From contig JAUYQZ010000005.1 in assembly GCA_030695415.1 (NCBI GenBank), forward strand, positions 1 to 64,000: 64,000 nt of DNA, given 5' to 3'. Below, piece after piece: positions 46,839 through 63,298 of the stretch. This stretch comes from Hylemonella sp. (GTDB lineage: Bacteria; Pseudomonadota; Gammaproteobacteria; Burkholderiales; Burkholderiaceae_C). Each line of letters opens with the position of its first letter. The first letter of the stretch is position 1. The translations under genes and the position numbers were made by a program. The notes under the pieces were generated by a model. It was given only the letters and a program-made list of their open reading frames with translations. It searched no databases and had not been told where the DNA came from.

Positions 46839-46854
46839 CGTTCGCTAGCGCACA
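46839..46854. promoter_or_regulatory. Palindromic operator copy 4, upstream of ferritin-like gene
   Basis: CGTTCG-CTAG-CGCACA matches the shared motif except for the first base of the left half-site. It lies 79 bp before the ferritin-like start, in the divergent region shared with the DUF4398 gene. Confidence 0.55.
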
Positions 46855-46907
46855 TTGGGAAGCGGGTGGAATAAAAGGCGCATCAATTTTCAGGCGACAG
46901 CGTTTTG

Positions 46908-46923
46908 TGTTCGCTTGCGTACG
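46908..46923. promoter_or_regulatory. Palindromic operator copy 5, upstream of DUF4398-ompA genes
   Basis: TGTTCG-CTTG-CGTACG matches the left half-site and spacer of the other copies, with two changes in the right half. It is 95 bp before the DUF4398 start and 53 bp from copy 4. Confidence 0.5.
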
Positions 46924-47017
46924 GACTGCTGCGGGTCTTGGACTCAAGCTGCGTGCATGTCCTCGGTGCCATCAAGCGCCGAGACTGCCCCTCCCTCCAC
47001 TCCCCAAGGAAGAATCG

Positions 47018-47422
47018 ATGAACATCCTCTTGTTGACCCAGTCTGTCGCCCAGGCCGCATCCCGCCGCCTGACCCCCTGGCTGGCTGCCGCCGCGCTGAC
47101 ACTGGCCGCTTGCGCATCACCCCAGCCCGCCCCGACCGACCAGCTGGCCGTCTCTGCGGCCGCCATCGACCAGGCCGTGAGCGCCGGAGCCGCGGAGCTG
47201 GCGCCGGTTGAGCTGGGCGCGGCCCGCCTGAAGCTGAGCCGGGCGAACGAGGCACTGCGCGCCAACGACAACATGCAAGCCCGCATGCTGGCCGAGCAGT
47301 CGCAAGCGGACGCGCAACTGGCCATCACCAAGACACGTGCTGCCAAGGCGCAGAAGGCAGCGTCAGCGCTGGCCGAAGACCGCAAGGTGCTGCGTGAAGA
47401 AATGCAGCGCAACCCCAAGTAA
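47018..47422 (+). CDS. DUF4398 lipoprotein
   Basis: 134-aa protein. The signal peptide ends in lipobox LAAC (Cys35). The remaining part is an alanine-rich alpha-helical DUF4398 domain (LGAARLKLSRANEALRANDN, then AEQSQADAQLAITKTRAAKA) likely to form a coiled coil. AAGGAAG precedes ATG 47018. It is followed 22 nt later by an OmpA-type lipoprotein with a similar helical region, a pairing that suggests a shared envelope complex. Confidence 0.85.
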   Translation: MNILLLTQSVAQAASRRLTPWLAAAALTLAACASPQPAPTDQLAVSAAAIDQAVSAGAAELAPVELGAARLKLSRANEALRANDNMQARMLAEQSQADAQLAITKTRAAKAQKAASALAEDRKVLREEMQRNPK

Positions 47423-47444
47423 TCCACCCACCGAGTCCTTCAGC

Positions 47445-48314
47445 ATGAAACACCTATCTTCACTCTCCCTGGCCGCCATCGCGCTGGCCACCCTGTCTGC
47501 CTGCAACACCTTGCCGCCCGAGAAGACACCGCTCGAACTGGCCCGCATGGAGCACCAGGCCGCCCGCGACAATCCGCAGACCGCGACACTGGCTCCCGCC
47601 GAACTCCAGGCTGCTGAGGCGGCGATGCGCCGCGCCAACCAGGCCGACGCCGAGCATGCGTCTGCCGTCACCGTCGATCACCTGGCCTATCTGGCCCGGC
47701 AGCGGGCCCAGATTGCCCAAGAGGCCACCCGACAGAAGGCGGCCGAAGCTCGCGTCGGTGAGGCCGAAGCCACGCGCGCCCGGATGCAGCTGGAGGCGCG
47801 GACCCGGGAAGCGGATGCCCGTGCGCGCGAGGCGGATGCAGCGCGGCAAAGCACCCTGACAGCACAGGAACAGACCCGCGCTGCAGAGCTTCGCAACCGC
47901 GAGCTGCAGGAACAGATCAAGACACTCAATGCCAAGCCCACGCCACGCGGCTGGGTCATCACCATTGGCGATGTCCTGTTCGGCACCGGCCTGGCCACAC
48001 TCAAGTCGGGCAGCGCACGCAACATCGACAAGCTGGCCGACTTCCTGCAGCAGTATCCCCAGCGTACCGTGTTGATTGAGGGCTTCACCGACAGCACGGG
48101 TGGCGAAGCCATGAACACGGCCCTGTCGGGCCGACGCAGCGAAGCAGTGCGTGAAGCGCTGATCCGCAAGGGTGTGGCGCCCGGGCGCATCACCACCCGG
48201 GGCTACGGCGAGTCCTATCCGGTGGCGGACAACACATCGGCCAGCGGCCGGCAGCTCAACCGTCGCGTGGAAATCATCCTCTCGGACGACACGGGTGTGA
48301 TCCCCCCGCGCTGA
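47445..48314 (+). CDS. OmpA-family lipoprotein with DUF4398-like helical region
   Basis: 289-aa protein. Lipobox LSAC at Cys20 is followed by a long Ala/Glu/Arg-rich helical segment (about residues 60-165) and an OmpA C-terminal domain (about 170-285; GDVLFGTGLATLKSGS, IEGFTDSTGGEAMNTALSGRR). It should bind peptidoglycan from the outer membrane. It is the second gene of a two-gene unit. Confidence 0.9.
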   Translation: MKHLSSLSLAAIALATLSACNTLPPEKTPLELARMEHQAARDNPQTATLAPAELQAAEAAMRRANQADAEHASAVTVDHLAYLARQRAQIAQEATRQKAAEARVGEAEATRARMQLEARTREADARAREADAARQSTLTAQEQTRAAELRNRELQEQIKTLNAKPTPRGWVITIGDVLFGTGLATLKSGSARNIDKLADFLQQYPQRTVLIEGFTDSTGGEAMNTALSGRRSEAVREALIRKGVAPGRITTRGYGESYPVADNTSASGRQLNRRVEIILSDDTGVIPPR

Positions 48315-48340
48315 TCGGGCGCCTCGCGCAGCGCTTCAGG

Positions 48341-48390
48341 GCCCGCCGGGGTGGGGCGCCGCGACTTATGCGGCGCTACCCCGGCAGGGC
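48341..48390. terminator. Long hairpin between convergent ompA-type and decarboxylase genes
   Basis: GCCGGGGT (48345-48352) pairs with 48378-48385, GCGCCGC (48356-48362) pairs with 48370-48376, and outer GCCC pairs with GGGC. No T-run follows, but the position between convergent genes fits a bidirectional stop or decoupling structure. Confidence 0.5.
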
Positions 48391-48401
48391 CGGGGCGGCC
48401 C

Positions 48402-48797
48402 TCAGGTCCTGGCGGCTTTGGCGGCCTCGTCCTTGAAGATCTGCTGCGCGATCTTGAAGGAATCCAGCCCGGCCGGCGCGCCGCAGTAGACGGCCGCCTG
48501 CAGGAAGATTTCGCTCATCTCTTCTTTCGTGACGCCGTTGTTGAGCGCACCCTTGATGTGCAGCTTGAGTTCGTTCGGCCGATTCAGCGCCGTCAGCATG
48601 GCCAGGTTCAGCATGCTGCGCGTCTTGCGATCCAGGCCCTCGCGCGTCCAGATGGTGCCCCAGGCGTTCTCGGTCAGGAACTGCTGGATCGGCGCCATGA
48701 ACTCGTCAACGTTGGCCAGCGACTGGTTGACGTAATCGTCACCCAGTACGGCGCGTCGAACGGCCAGACCGGCCTGGTATTTCGGGTTTTCGTCCAT
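48402..48797 (-). CDS. Carboxymuconolactone decarboxylase family protein
   Basis: 131-aa protein resembling PcaC (gamma-carboxymuconolactone decarboxylase). Family signatures include WTREGLDRKTRSMLNLAMLTAL and LKLHIKGALNNGVTKEEMSEIFLQAAVYCG. The closest named activity is the protocatechuate pathway step, but no other pca gene is nearby, so the role could differ. The start at 48797 is chosen over a longer frame to 48902. Confidence 0.87.
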   Translation of the reverse strand: MDENPKYQAGLAVRRAVLGDDYVNQSLANVDEFMAPIQQFLTENAWGTIWTREGLDRKTRSMLNLAMLTALNRPNELKLHIKGALNNGVTKEEMSEIFLQAAVYCGAPAGLDSFKIAQQIFKDEAAKAART

Positions 48798-48961
48798 GGT
48801 GTCTCCGTTGGTAAGCAGTGGCTGGTGACTGTACAACGCCCGGCCCACCGCCGCGCCAAGTCGCGCCACGTGAACTGTCTTGTTCACGCTCGCGCTGCGC
48901 ACGGCACTGCCGTGTGCAGCCAGAAATCGTTCTGCACGGATTCGATGGATGAAGCAAAAAA

Positions 48962-48979
48962 AAGCCCCTGACGGGGCTT
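48962..48979 (-). terminator. Rho-independent terminator of the hypothetical gene at 48985
   Basis: AAGCCCC-TGAC-GGGGCTT forms a 7-bp stem. On the minus strand it is followed by a run of eight T residues, just past the stop codon at 48985. Confidence 0.85.
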
Positions 48980-48984
48980 GGGGT

Positions 48985-49386
48985 TCAGGCCGCTTCGGCG
49001 GCGGCCGGCATCAGGGGCCGGCCGGTCCAGGCAACGCACAGCGCGTCGGCCAGTTGCTCTGGCACGTCATTGTCAAAGCTCATCAGCAGCTCGGCGGGCT
49101 GGGCGGCGGCGGCGGCTTGCAGGATGCTGCTGACGCTGGCCTTTTGTGCGTCGCTTGCGGCATGGCGGTGCTTGGTCTGCAGGCAAGCGACCGTGGCGGC
49201 GTGCAGCCGCTCGGAGCCCAGCACGTGCCAGGCGTAGTCGATCTCGTAGCGATCCAATGCATCCTTCAGGCTCTCGCCGTTGAGCTTGGCTTCTTCGGCG
49301 AAGTGGTTCAGCGTACGGGTGCAAATGGCACCCATGACACTGGCAATCTGCTCGGCGTGCGCGGTTAAGGAAGTGTCGATAGCCAT
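48985..49386 (-). CDS. Hypothetical protein
   Basis: 133-aa soluble, mostly helical protein that I do not recognise. It starts MAIDTSLTAHAEQIASVMGA at ATG 49386 with GGAGCC upstream; a longer frame would read through the tRNA gene. It is alanine-rich, with no signal peptide or membrane helix. It has its own terminator and lies just downstream of tRNA-Phe. Confidence 0.7.
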   Translation of the reverse strand: MAIDTSLTAHAEQIASVMGAICTRTLNHFAEEAKLNGESLKDALDRYEIDYAWHVLGSERLHAATVACLQTKHRHAASDAQKASVSSILQAAAAAQPAELLMSFDNDVPEQLADALCVAWTGRPLMPAAAEAA

Positions 49387-49520
49387 GGAGGGCTCCTGTT
49401 GGATGATGAGCGTGAGCCCAGGGGATGACTGACGCTGGGCGGGAGGTCCCGAGGACAGCTGCTGGATCGAGGGACCGCACACCTCGGAGGCGACGGGGCC
49501 CCGGTGCCGGAAAACAAAAA

Positions 49521-49540
49521 AGCCACCCCTGAGGATGGCT
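49521..49540 (-). terminator. Terminator downstream of tRNA-Phe
   Basis: AGCCACCC-CTGA-GGATGGCT makes a stem with one mismatch. On the minus strand it is followed by TTTTTTGTTTT, 14 nt past the end of the tRNA. Confidence 0.75.
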
Positions 49541-49553
49541 TTCCGAGAGATTT

Positions 49554-49629
49554 TGGTGGCCTGGGGCGGAATCGAACCACCGACACGCGGATTTTCAATC
49601 CGCTGCTCTACCAACTGAGCTACCGGGCC
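49554..49629 (-). tRNA. tRNA-Phe (anticodon GAA)
   Basis: The 76-nt minus-strand sequence starts GGCCCGGTAGCTCAGTTGGT, has the anticodon loop TTGAAAA (GAA), the T-loop GGTTCGATTCC, and an encoded CCA end. The acceptor stem GGCCCGG pairs with CCAGGCC at six of seven positions or better. It is followed by a T-rich terminator. Confidence 0.97.
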
Positions 49630-49674
49630 TGGAGAGGTGGAATTATAGCAGCAGTCCGCGCCCGCCGGCCAAGC

Positions 49675-50358
49675 TCAGCTGCCGCTGCGCTTGCCCCGGC
49701 TCAGGTCCACGCCGAGCTGCTTGAGCTTGCGGTAAAGGTGGGTGCGCTCCAGCCCGGTCTTCTCGGCCACGCGGGTCATGGAGCCGCTTTCGCGCGCCAG
49801 GTGGTATTCGAAATAGGCCTTCTCGAACTCGTCGCGCGCCTCGCGCAGCGGCTTGTCGAGCTGGAAGTTCTGCTGCGCCTGCGGGCCGGCGTCGACACTG
49901 ACCATCAGGGGCTGGCCCAGGCCGGCCGGGGCCTCGTTGCTGGGCGCAGCTTGCACGCCGCCTGCATGGGCCGCGGGCGCCACCGGCTGCGGCGTGTTGC
50001 GCACCAGGCCCTGCTCGACCGCCTTGAGCAGCTTTTGCAGGGTAATGGGTTTCTCCAGGAAGGCCTGGGCACCGATCTTGGTGGCGGCCACGGCGGTATC
50101 GATGGTGGCGTGGCCGCTCATCATGATGACGGGCATGGTCAGCAGGCCGGTGGTGGACCACTCCTTGAGCAGGGTGACGCCATCGGTGTCGGGCATCCAG
50201 ATGTCCAGCAGCACGAGGTCGGGGCGATCGCGCTGGCGGGCGGCACGGGCCTGCGCCGCGTTCTCGGCCACTTCGACGGTATGCCCCTCGTCATTCAGGA
50301 TTTCCCACAGCAGGTCGCGTATGCCTAGCTCGTCATCGACTACCAGTATGTTTGCCAT
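49675..50358 (-). CDS. ntrX: NtrX-like response regulator lacking the AAA+ domain
   Basis: 227-aa protein. The receiver domain (residues 1-120) has the acidic pair VVDDE, the phosphorylatable aspartate in LLDIWMPD (about residue 52) and the KP in LEKPIT. A linker of about 60 residues leads to a Fis-type helix-turn-helix (about 180-215, MTRVAEKTGLERTHLYRKLKQL). The central sigma-54-interacting AAA+ ATPase of canonical NtrX (about 450 aa) is absent and no frameshift is seen. It pairs with the NtrY-like kinase 36 nt upstream. It probably regulates without activating sigma-54. Confidence 0.88.
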   Translation of the reverse strand: MANILVVDDELGIRDLLWEILNDEGHTVEVAENAAQARAARQRDRPDLVLLDIWMPDTDGVTLLKEWSTTGLLTMPVIMMSGHATIDTAVAATKIGAQAFLEKPITLQKLLKAVEQGLVRNTPQPVAPAAHAGGVQAAPSNEAPAGLGQPLMVSVDAGPQAQQNFQLDKPLREARDEFEKAYFEYHLARESGSMTRVAEKTGLERTHLYRKLKQLGVDLSRGKRSGS

Positions 50359-50394
50359 GATGTGAACGCGGGTCTCTCGTAGTTCGGGGGAGGT

Positions 50395-52683
50395 TCAGGC
50401 CGGGGCCGGTTTCTCCACTGCGAATGATAACGATACTTGCGCCCCCACGATCTGCTCCTCGGCGACGCGGTTGGCCAGGTCGATCCGGGCACCGTGTTCG
50501 TCGGCAATCTTCTTCACCACCGCCAGGCCCAGGCCCGTGCCCTTGGCCTTGGTGGTGACATAGGGTTCGAAGGCGCGCTTGAGGATGGCCTCGGGGAAAC
50601 CCACCCCCCAGTCCAGCACGCTCAGGCGCACGCGGCCGCTGGTTTCCACCCACTGGGTGCGCACGATGACCGGGAATTCCGGCCCGCTGCGTCCGGCGGT
50701 GTCGGTCGCATCCTGGGCGTTCTGCAACAGGTTGTGCAGCACCTGGCGCAGCTGCTGGGCGTCACCCATGACGCGGGGGCAGCGCTCGTCGAGGTCGGCG
50801 CGCACGGGCACGCGTGCGCTGTCGCCGCCATAGAGGTGCATCACTTCGCTCACGAGGGCATTGAGTTCCAGCGGCTTGAGCTCGGCAGCGGGCAGGCGCG
50901 CGTAGTCGCGGAATTCATTGACCAGGCGCTTCATGGCGTCGACCTGGTCGACGATGGTCTTGACCGATTTGGCGAGCACCGCCTGCTCGGCGGGCTCGAC
51001 CTTGCCCGTCAGCTTCTTTTCCAGCCGCTCGGCCGAGAGCTGGATGGGCGTGAGCGGGTTCTTGATCTCATGGGCCAGGCGGCGCGCCACCTCACCCCAG
51101 GCCTGCGCGCGCTGGGCTGACACGATCTCCGAAATGTCGTCGAACACCAGCAGCCAATCCTTGCCCGGCAACTCGGCGCCGCGCGCCACCAGGGTCAGGG
51201 TGCTCTCCCCGCTGGTGCCGGCGGCCGCAGAGCCCGAAGGCGGGCCAAGCTCGAAGGACTGCTGCCAATGGTCCAGCGCGTGGTCGGCACGCTCCTCCAC
51301 GAAGCGGTCGAACTGCTGCTGCACGCTCCTGGCGAAATCCTCCAGGCCCTCGATGTCCGCCAGTCGTTTGCCCTCCCAGGCCGCCATGGGCACCCGCAGG
51401 ATGCGCGTGGCCCCGGGGTTGACGGACCGGATCACGCCCTGCGCGTCCAGCACCATGACGCCGGCGGTCAGGTTGTCCAGGATGGTCTGCAGGTTCTCGC
51501 GCGCCGCATTCACCTGCTCCATGCTGGTCTCCACGGCGCCACGCGCATCGGCCAGCTGCTGGGTCATGTCGGCAAACGATCGTGTGAGGCCGCCGAGTTC
51601 GTCGCGGCCCTGCAGCGCGGCCTTCGGGGTCAGGTCACCGGCGGCCACCTGGCGCACGCCGTCGGCCAGGAGCAGGAGCGGGCGGGTGATCTGGTTGCCC
51701 AGCACCACGGCCAGCAGCACGGCACCAAAGACCGCGAGGAACAGGCTGAGCGTGAGCGTGCCGATGTACATGCGCCGCAAGCCCTGGCGGGCCAGCGCTC
51801 GCTCCTGGTACTCGCGATGGGCCTCGGTCACGGCCAGGGCGTTGGCCACCAGGGACTCGGGCAGGGTCTGGGTGACCACGAGAAAGCGCGGCTCATCGAG
51901 CATGTCCAGCCCGGTGCGCGGCACCAGCACCAGCGCCTTGATGCGCGCCTGGGCCGGCGCCATGGCGCTGCCGTCTTCCAGGCCCTCGACCCAGGTCACG
52001 GCGCGCTGGACGCGCGCCTTGCGAAACTGCGAAGGCGGCGGCTTGTCAGGGTTGAGCTGGATACGCGACTCTCCCACGCTGGCCAGCACCTGGCCGTTGG
52101 CACTCCAGAGCGTGGCGTCCCGGACCTCGAGCTGCTCGCGCAGACGCTCGAGCATCAGGCCGGCCACGACATCGGGCGTGTCCTGCAGCTGTGCGGCCGA
52201 CGCGCGCGTCTTGCTGGCAAGGTCACTGGACAGCGTATCGATCGTCGCCCGCCCCAGGCCCAGGCCGGCCTCCAGCGCACCTTCGACCTGCACGTCGAAC
52301 CAGCTCTCGATCGAGCGCGAGACGAACTGGTACGACACCACGTAGATCAGCAGGCCGGGCACAAAGCCGGCCAGCGCGAACACCGCCGCCAGCTTGACCA
52401 GCAGGCGGCTGCCGAAACGGCCCTGGCGCAGGCGCCTGAACAGGCGCCATGCGACCCAGATGATGACGCCCAGCAGCGCCACGGCCACCACGACGTTCAG
52501 GGTGAACAGGCGCGCGTAATTGCGCTCGTACATGGCCCGGTTGTCGGTGGCCTGGGTCAGCAAAAAGAGCAGCACCAGGCCGATGGCCGCCACGATGGCC
52601 CCGACGATGGCCAGGGTCCAGCGCAAGGCTTTGGATTTCTGCCGCTCCAGGCGCGCGTTGGTGCCTGCAGCAGGGCTTCTCAC
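50395..52683 (-). CDS. ntrY: NtrY-like membrane sensor histidine kinase
   Basis: 762-aa kinase. It has three N-terminal membrane helices (within about residues 20-120), a periplasmic segment, a further helix near 310-330, a HAMP domain (QITRPLLLLADGVRQVAAGDL) and a PAS domain. The HisKA phosphorylation site is in RRLAHEIKNPLTPIQLSAERL (split as LAHEIKNP), and the ATPase has N and G boxes (LLQNAQDAT, GTGLGLAVV). NtrY-class kinases sense redox or nitrogen status. The stop lies 36 nt before the regulator. The start overlaps the DUF4390 gene by 4 nt. Confidence 0.92.
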   Translation of the reverse strand: MRSPAAGTNARLERQKSKALRWTLAIVGAIVAAIGLVLLFLLTQATDNRAMYERNYARLFTLNVVVAVALLGVIIWVAWRLFRRLRQGRFGSRLLVKLAAVFALAGFVPGLLIYVVSYQFVSRSIESWFDVQVEGALEAGLGLGRATIDTLSSDLASKTRASAAQLQDTPDVVAGLMLERLREQLEVRDATLWSANGQVLASVGESRIQLNPDKPPPSQFRKARVQRAVTWVEGLEDGSAMAPAQARIKALVLVPRTGLDMLDEPRFLVVTQTLPESLVANALAVTEAHREYQERALARQGLRRMYIGTLTLSLFLAVFGAVLLAVVLGNQITRPLLLLADGVRQVAAGDLTPKAALQGRDELGGLTRSFADMTQQLADARGAVETSMEQVNAARENLQTILDNLTAGVMVLDAQGVIRSVNPGATRILRVPMAAWEGKRLADIEGLEDFARSVQQQFDRFVEERADHALDHWQQSFELGPPSGSAAAGTSGESTLTLVARGAELPGKDWLLVFDDISEIVSAQRAQAWGEVARRLAHEIKNPLTPIQLSAERLEKKLTGKVEPAEQAVLAKSVKTIVDQVDAMKRLVNEFRDYARLPAAELKPLELNALVSEVMHLYGGDSARVPVRADLDERCPRVMGDAQQLRQVLHNLLQNAQDATDTAGRSGPEFPVIVRTQWVETSGRVRLSVLDWGVGFPEAILKRAFEPYVTTKAKGTGLGLAVVKKIADEHGARIDLANRVAEEQIVGAQVSLSFAVEKPAPA

Positions 52684-53315
52684 TTCAGGGTCTCCGGCTG
52701 CAGCCGCTTGCTCGCGCTGAGGGCCAGCACCCAGTCACTCTCGCCCAGGGCACCGATCTGCAGCGGGCGTGGCAGCTGGGTGATGTCGAGCCTGAAGCGG
52801 AACTCAAAGCGGTGGCGGGTGCCAGTCTCCAGATCGGCAAATTCGGCGATGCGCCAGCCCGAAACGCGCCGGATCACGCCCAGCGCCTCCTCCAGCGTGT
52901 CGAAGCTCTGTGCCAGGGCAACGCCCCCCTGACTGCCGCCGACCGCGCCTGCACCTGCGGTGAGCCGCCAGCGACGGATCAGGGGCTGGTACACCAGCCG
53001 CATGTGGCGCTGGGCACCGCCCACACGCTTGTCCATCCAGTACCAGCGTTCGCGGTAGACCTCGGCCTCCTCAACGAAGATCAGAGGCAGCCCCTTGTAG
53101 AGGGCATCCTCGACGGCCGGTGGCAGCTGGAAGGTGACGGCGGCAGCCAGTTCGACACCGTCGCCGCTGCGGTTCAGGTCCAGCTGGGTGACTTCGGCCA
53201 CGACCGGCTGGGCATGCAAGTCGACCGGCTGCAGGCACCCGAACAGTGCGCAGACGATCAGCGCGCACAGGTCAAGTCGCGCTCTTTTCCAGTAGTGCGT
53301 AATAGAAGCCATCAT
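52680..53315 (-). CDS. Exported DUF4390 protein
   Basis: 211-aa protein with a signal peptide (LCALIVCALFGCLQPVDLHA) and a DUF4390 domain (VELAAAVTFQLPPAVEDALYK as family-typical start, RRWRLTA in the middle). Function unknown. It is consistently found between rsmB and ntrY in betaproteobacteria. The start at 53315 (or ATG 53312) lies inside the rsmB end, an overlap of 44 nt, and it overlaps ntrY by 4 nt. Confidence 0.82.
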   Translation of the reverse strand: MMASITHYWKRARLDLCALIVCALFGCLQPVDLHAQPVVAEVTQLDLNRSGDGVELAAAVTFQLPPAVEDALYKGLPLIFVEEAEVYRERWYWMDKRVGGAQRHMRLVYQPLIRRWRLTAGAGAVGGSQGGVALAQSFDTLEEALGVIRRVSGWRIAEFADLETGTRHRFEFRFRLDITQLPRPLQIGALGESDWVLALSASKRLQPETLK

Positions 53316-54600
53316 GGTCACGGCTCTGATTGTCCGTGACCGCGTCGCCTTCCAGCGATATGGAGGGCCATAAATGGCCCGGCGAGGGCAGCAAACGGGC
53401 CTCTTTGTGGTGCGCAAGAAACGTCTGCACCTGATCCTCCCCCTCCGCCCGGAACACCGAGCAGGTGCAGTACACCAATCGCCCCCCCGGCTTGAGCAGG
53501 GGCCAGAGTGTCTTGAGCAGACGAGCCTGCTGTGCGGCCAGCTGGGCCACGTCAGCTTCGCGGCGCAGCCAGCGCACGTCGGGATGGCGGCGCACGATGC
53601 CCGAGGCCGTACAGGGCGCGTCCAGCAGGATGGCATCAAAGGCCCGCCCGTCCCACCAGCGCTCGGGCGTGCCGGCATCGGCCGCCAGCACCCGGGCCTG
53701 GAGGCCCAGCCGCTGCAGGGTGTCCTCGATACGCCGGCAGCGCTCGGGCGCGATGTCCAGCGCGGTCACCTCGGCATCTGCCAGCTCCAGCAGATGCGCC
53801 GTCTTGCCACCGGGGGCGGCACAGGCGTCAAGCACGCGCAGGCCGGGTCGGCCGTCCAGGCCCTGCAGCAGCAGGGGCGCTGCCAGCTGGGCCGAGGCAT
53901 CCTGCACCGACACCCGGCCTTGGGCAAAGCCCGGGATGTGCTGCACCGGCATGGGCGCGGCCAGCGTGAGCCCCTGGGCCCCATTGCGGCGCGCGCTGAT
54001 GCCAGCGGCCTGCAAGGTGGCCACGTAGTCGTCCACGCTGCCCTGGCGCAGGTTCACGCGCAGCGTCATGGGCGCCTGGGTGTTGTTGGCCTGCAGGATG
54101 GCCTGCCAGTGGCTTGGCACCTCACGCTGCAGGCGGGTGATCCACCAGGCCGGGTGGTTCCAGCGTGCTACCGGGTCCTGCTCGGTCTGTGCGACCAGGG
54201 CCTCGCGTTCGCGCAGGAAGCGGCGCAGGCAGGCGTTGATGAAACTGGCCTGGGCGTGTGTGGCCTCGGTGCGCTTGGCGGCTTCCACGGCCTGGTTGAC
54301 CAGGGTGTGGATCTCGTAGGGGGCGCCCTCGTCGCGCCAGGCCAGGGCCAGGGCCAGGCACAGCAGGGCGTCGGCTGCGGGCGGTGGCTTGCGCGGCGCC
54401 AGCAATTTGCGCAAGGCCTCGGCGCGGCCGAGCTGGCGCAGCGCGGCGTACACCAGCGCCTGCACGCCCGGGCGTAGCTGCGCCGGAACGCCCTCGATGG
54501 CCACCGTACCGGAAGTCCCGGCGCGGATCGCCGCCAATGCGGCGGCGCCGGCCTGGAGCTGGCGCCACAAGGCGGGGGCCTGGCCGCTGGTCTCAGTCAT
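53272..54600 (-). CDS. rsmB: 16S rRNA m5C967 methyltransferase
   Basis: 442-aa enzyme that methylates C967 of 16S rRNA. An N-terminal NusB-like RNA-binding domain covers about residues 5-145. The SAM-binding motif is DACAAPGGKTAHLLEL. Catalytic cysteines are in DAPCTASGI and YCTCSVFRAE. It opens the rsmB-DUF4390-ntrY-ntrX run and starts 45 nt after the rpoC terminator. Confidence 0.95.
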   Translation of the reverse strand: MTETSGQAPALWRQLQAGAAALAAIRAGTSGTVAIEGVPAQLRPGVQALVYAALRQLGRAEALRKLLAPRKPPPAADALLCLALALAWRDEGAPYEIHTLVNQAVEAAKRTEATHAQASFINACLRRFLREREALVAQTEQDPVARWNHPAWWITRLQREVPSHWQAILQANNTQAPMTLRVNLRQGSVDDYVATLQAAGISARRNGAQGLTLAAPMPVQHIPGFAQGRVSVQDASAQLAAPLLLQGLDGRPGLRVLDACAAPGGKTAHLLELADAEVTALDIAPERCRRIEDTLQRLGLQARVLAADAGTPERWWDGRAFDAILLDAPCTASGIVRRHPDVRWLRREADVAQLAAQQARLLKTLWPLLKPGGRLVYCTCSVFRAEGEDQVQTFLAHHKEARLLPSPGHLWPSISLEGDAVTDNQSRDHDGFYYALLEKSAT

Positions 54601-54644
54601 GCATGGATCCCTGGTGCTCTGTGTCGGGTTTCATCGGGCTCAAA

Positions 54645-54680
54645 AAAATGCCCCAAGTGCGGTGGCACCTGGGGCATTTT
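54645..54680 (-). terminator. Strong terminator after rpoC
   Basis: AAAATGCCCC at 54645-54654 pairs with 54671-54680, and GTGC (57-60) with GCAC (65-68) inside it, around a GGTG loop. On the minus strand it ends in a run of T residues. It closes the rplJL-rpoBC operon, 18 nt past the rpoC stop. Confidence 0.9.
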
Positions 54681-54698
54681 GCGCGAGCGCAAGCGGTT

Positions 54699-58898
<4,200 letters not shown>

Positions 58899-58932
58899 AG
58901 AACTCTTTCCTTAATCTTTTTTCACGCGGTAA

Positions 58933-63045
<4,113 letters not shown>

Positions 63046-63201
63046 TAGATCTACTCCACGGGCTTGAGAGGTCTTTGGCGACTGGCGCGCCGGGCATCAC
63101 GCCCAGCAGGCTTGGTGGTTGGCCGCTACCAACCAATGGCGGACGGCCGCGCATTGCACGCGGCCCGAACCAAGGCGTCTTCTGCAGTCGGGTCAGAAGT
63201 C

Positions 63202-63234
63202 ACTCAAAAAGCCCCTGAAGGGGGATTTTTGAGT
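63202..63234 (-). terminator. Attenuator-like hairpin between rplL and rpoB
   Basis: ACTCAAAAA at 63202-63210 pairs with TTTTTGAGT at 63226-63234, and CCCC (63212-63215) with GGGG (63221-63224). It lies in the 253-bp rplL-rpoB gap. In E. coli a partial terminator at the same place lowers rpoBC transcription relative to rplL. The same use here is inference. Confidence 0.6.
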
Positions 63235-63251
63235 GCGCTCTGTAAGCGCCA

Positions 63252-63284
63252 AAGGCTGGAGGCCTTTTCAGACACTCCAGCCTT
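63252..63284 (-). repeat. Second hairpin between rplL and rpoB
   Basis: AAGGCTGGAG at 63252-63261 pairs perfectly with 63275-63284 across a 13-nt loop. It begins 15 nt past the rplL stop and lies upstream (in transcript order) of the attenuator-like hairpin. It could be an RNA-processing site. Confidence 0.5.
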
Positions 63285-63298
63285 CGAGCAAGACCGAA

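Noticed and set aside
49387-49614. N-terminal extension of the hypothetical gene to 49614
   Set aside because: The extension would translate the tRNA-Phe gene and its terminator. The ATG at 49386 has a suitable upstream site.
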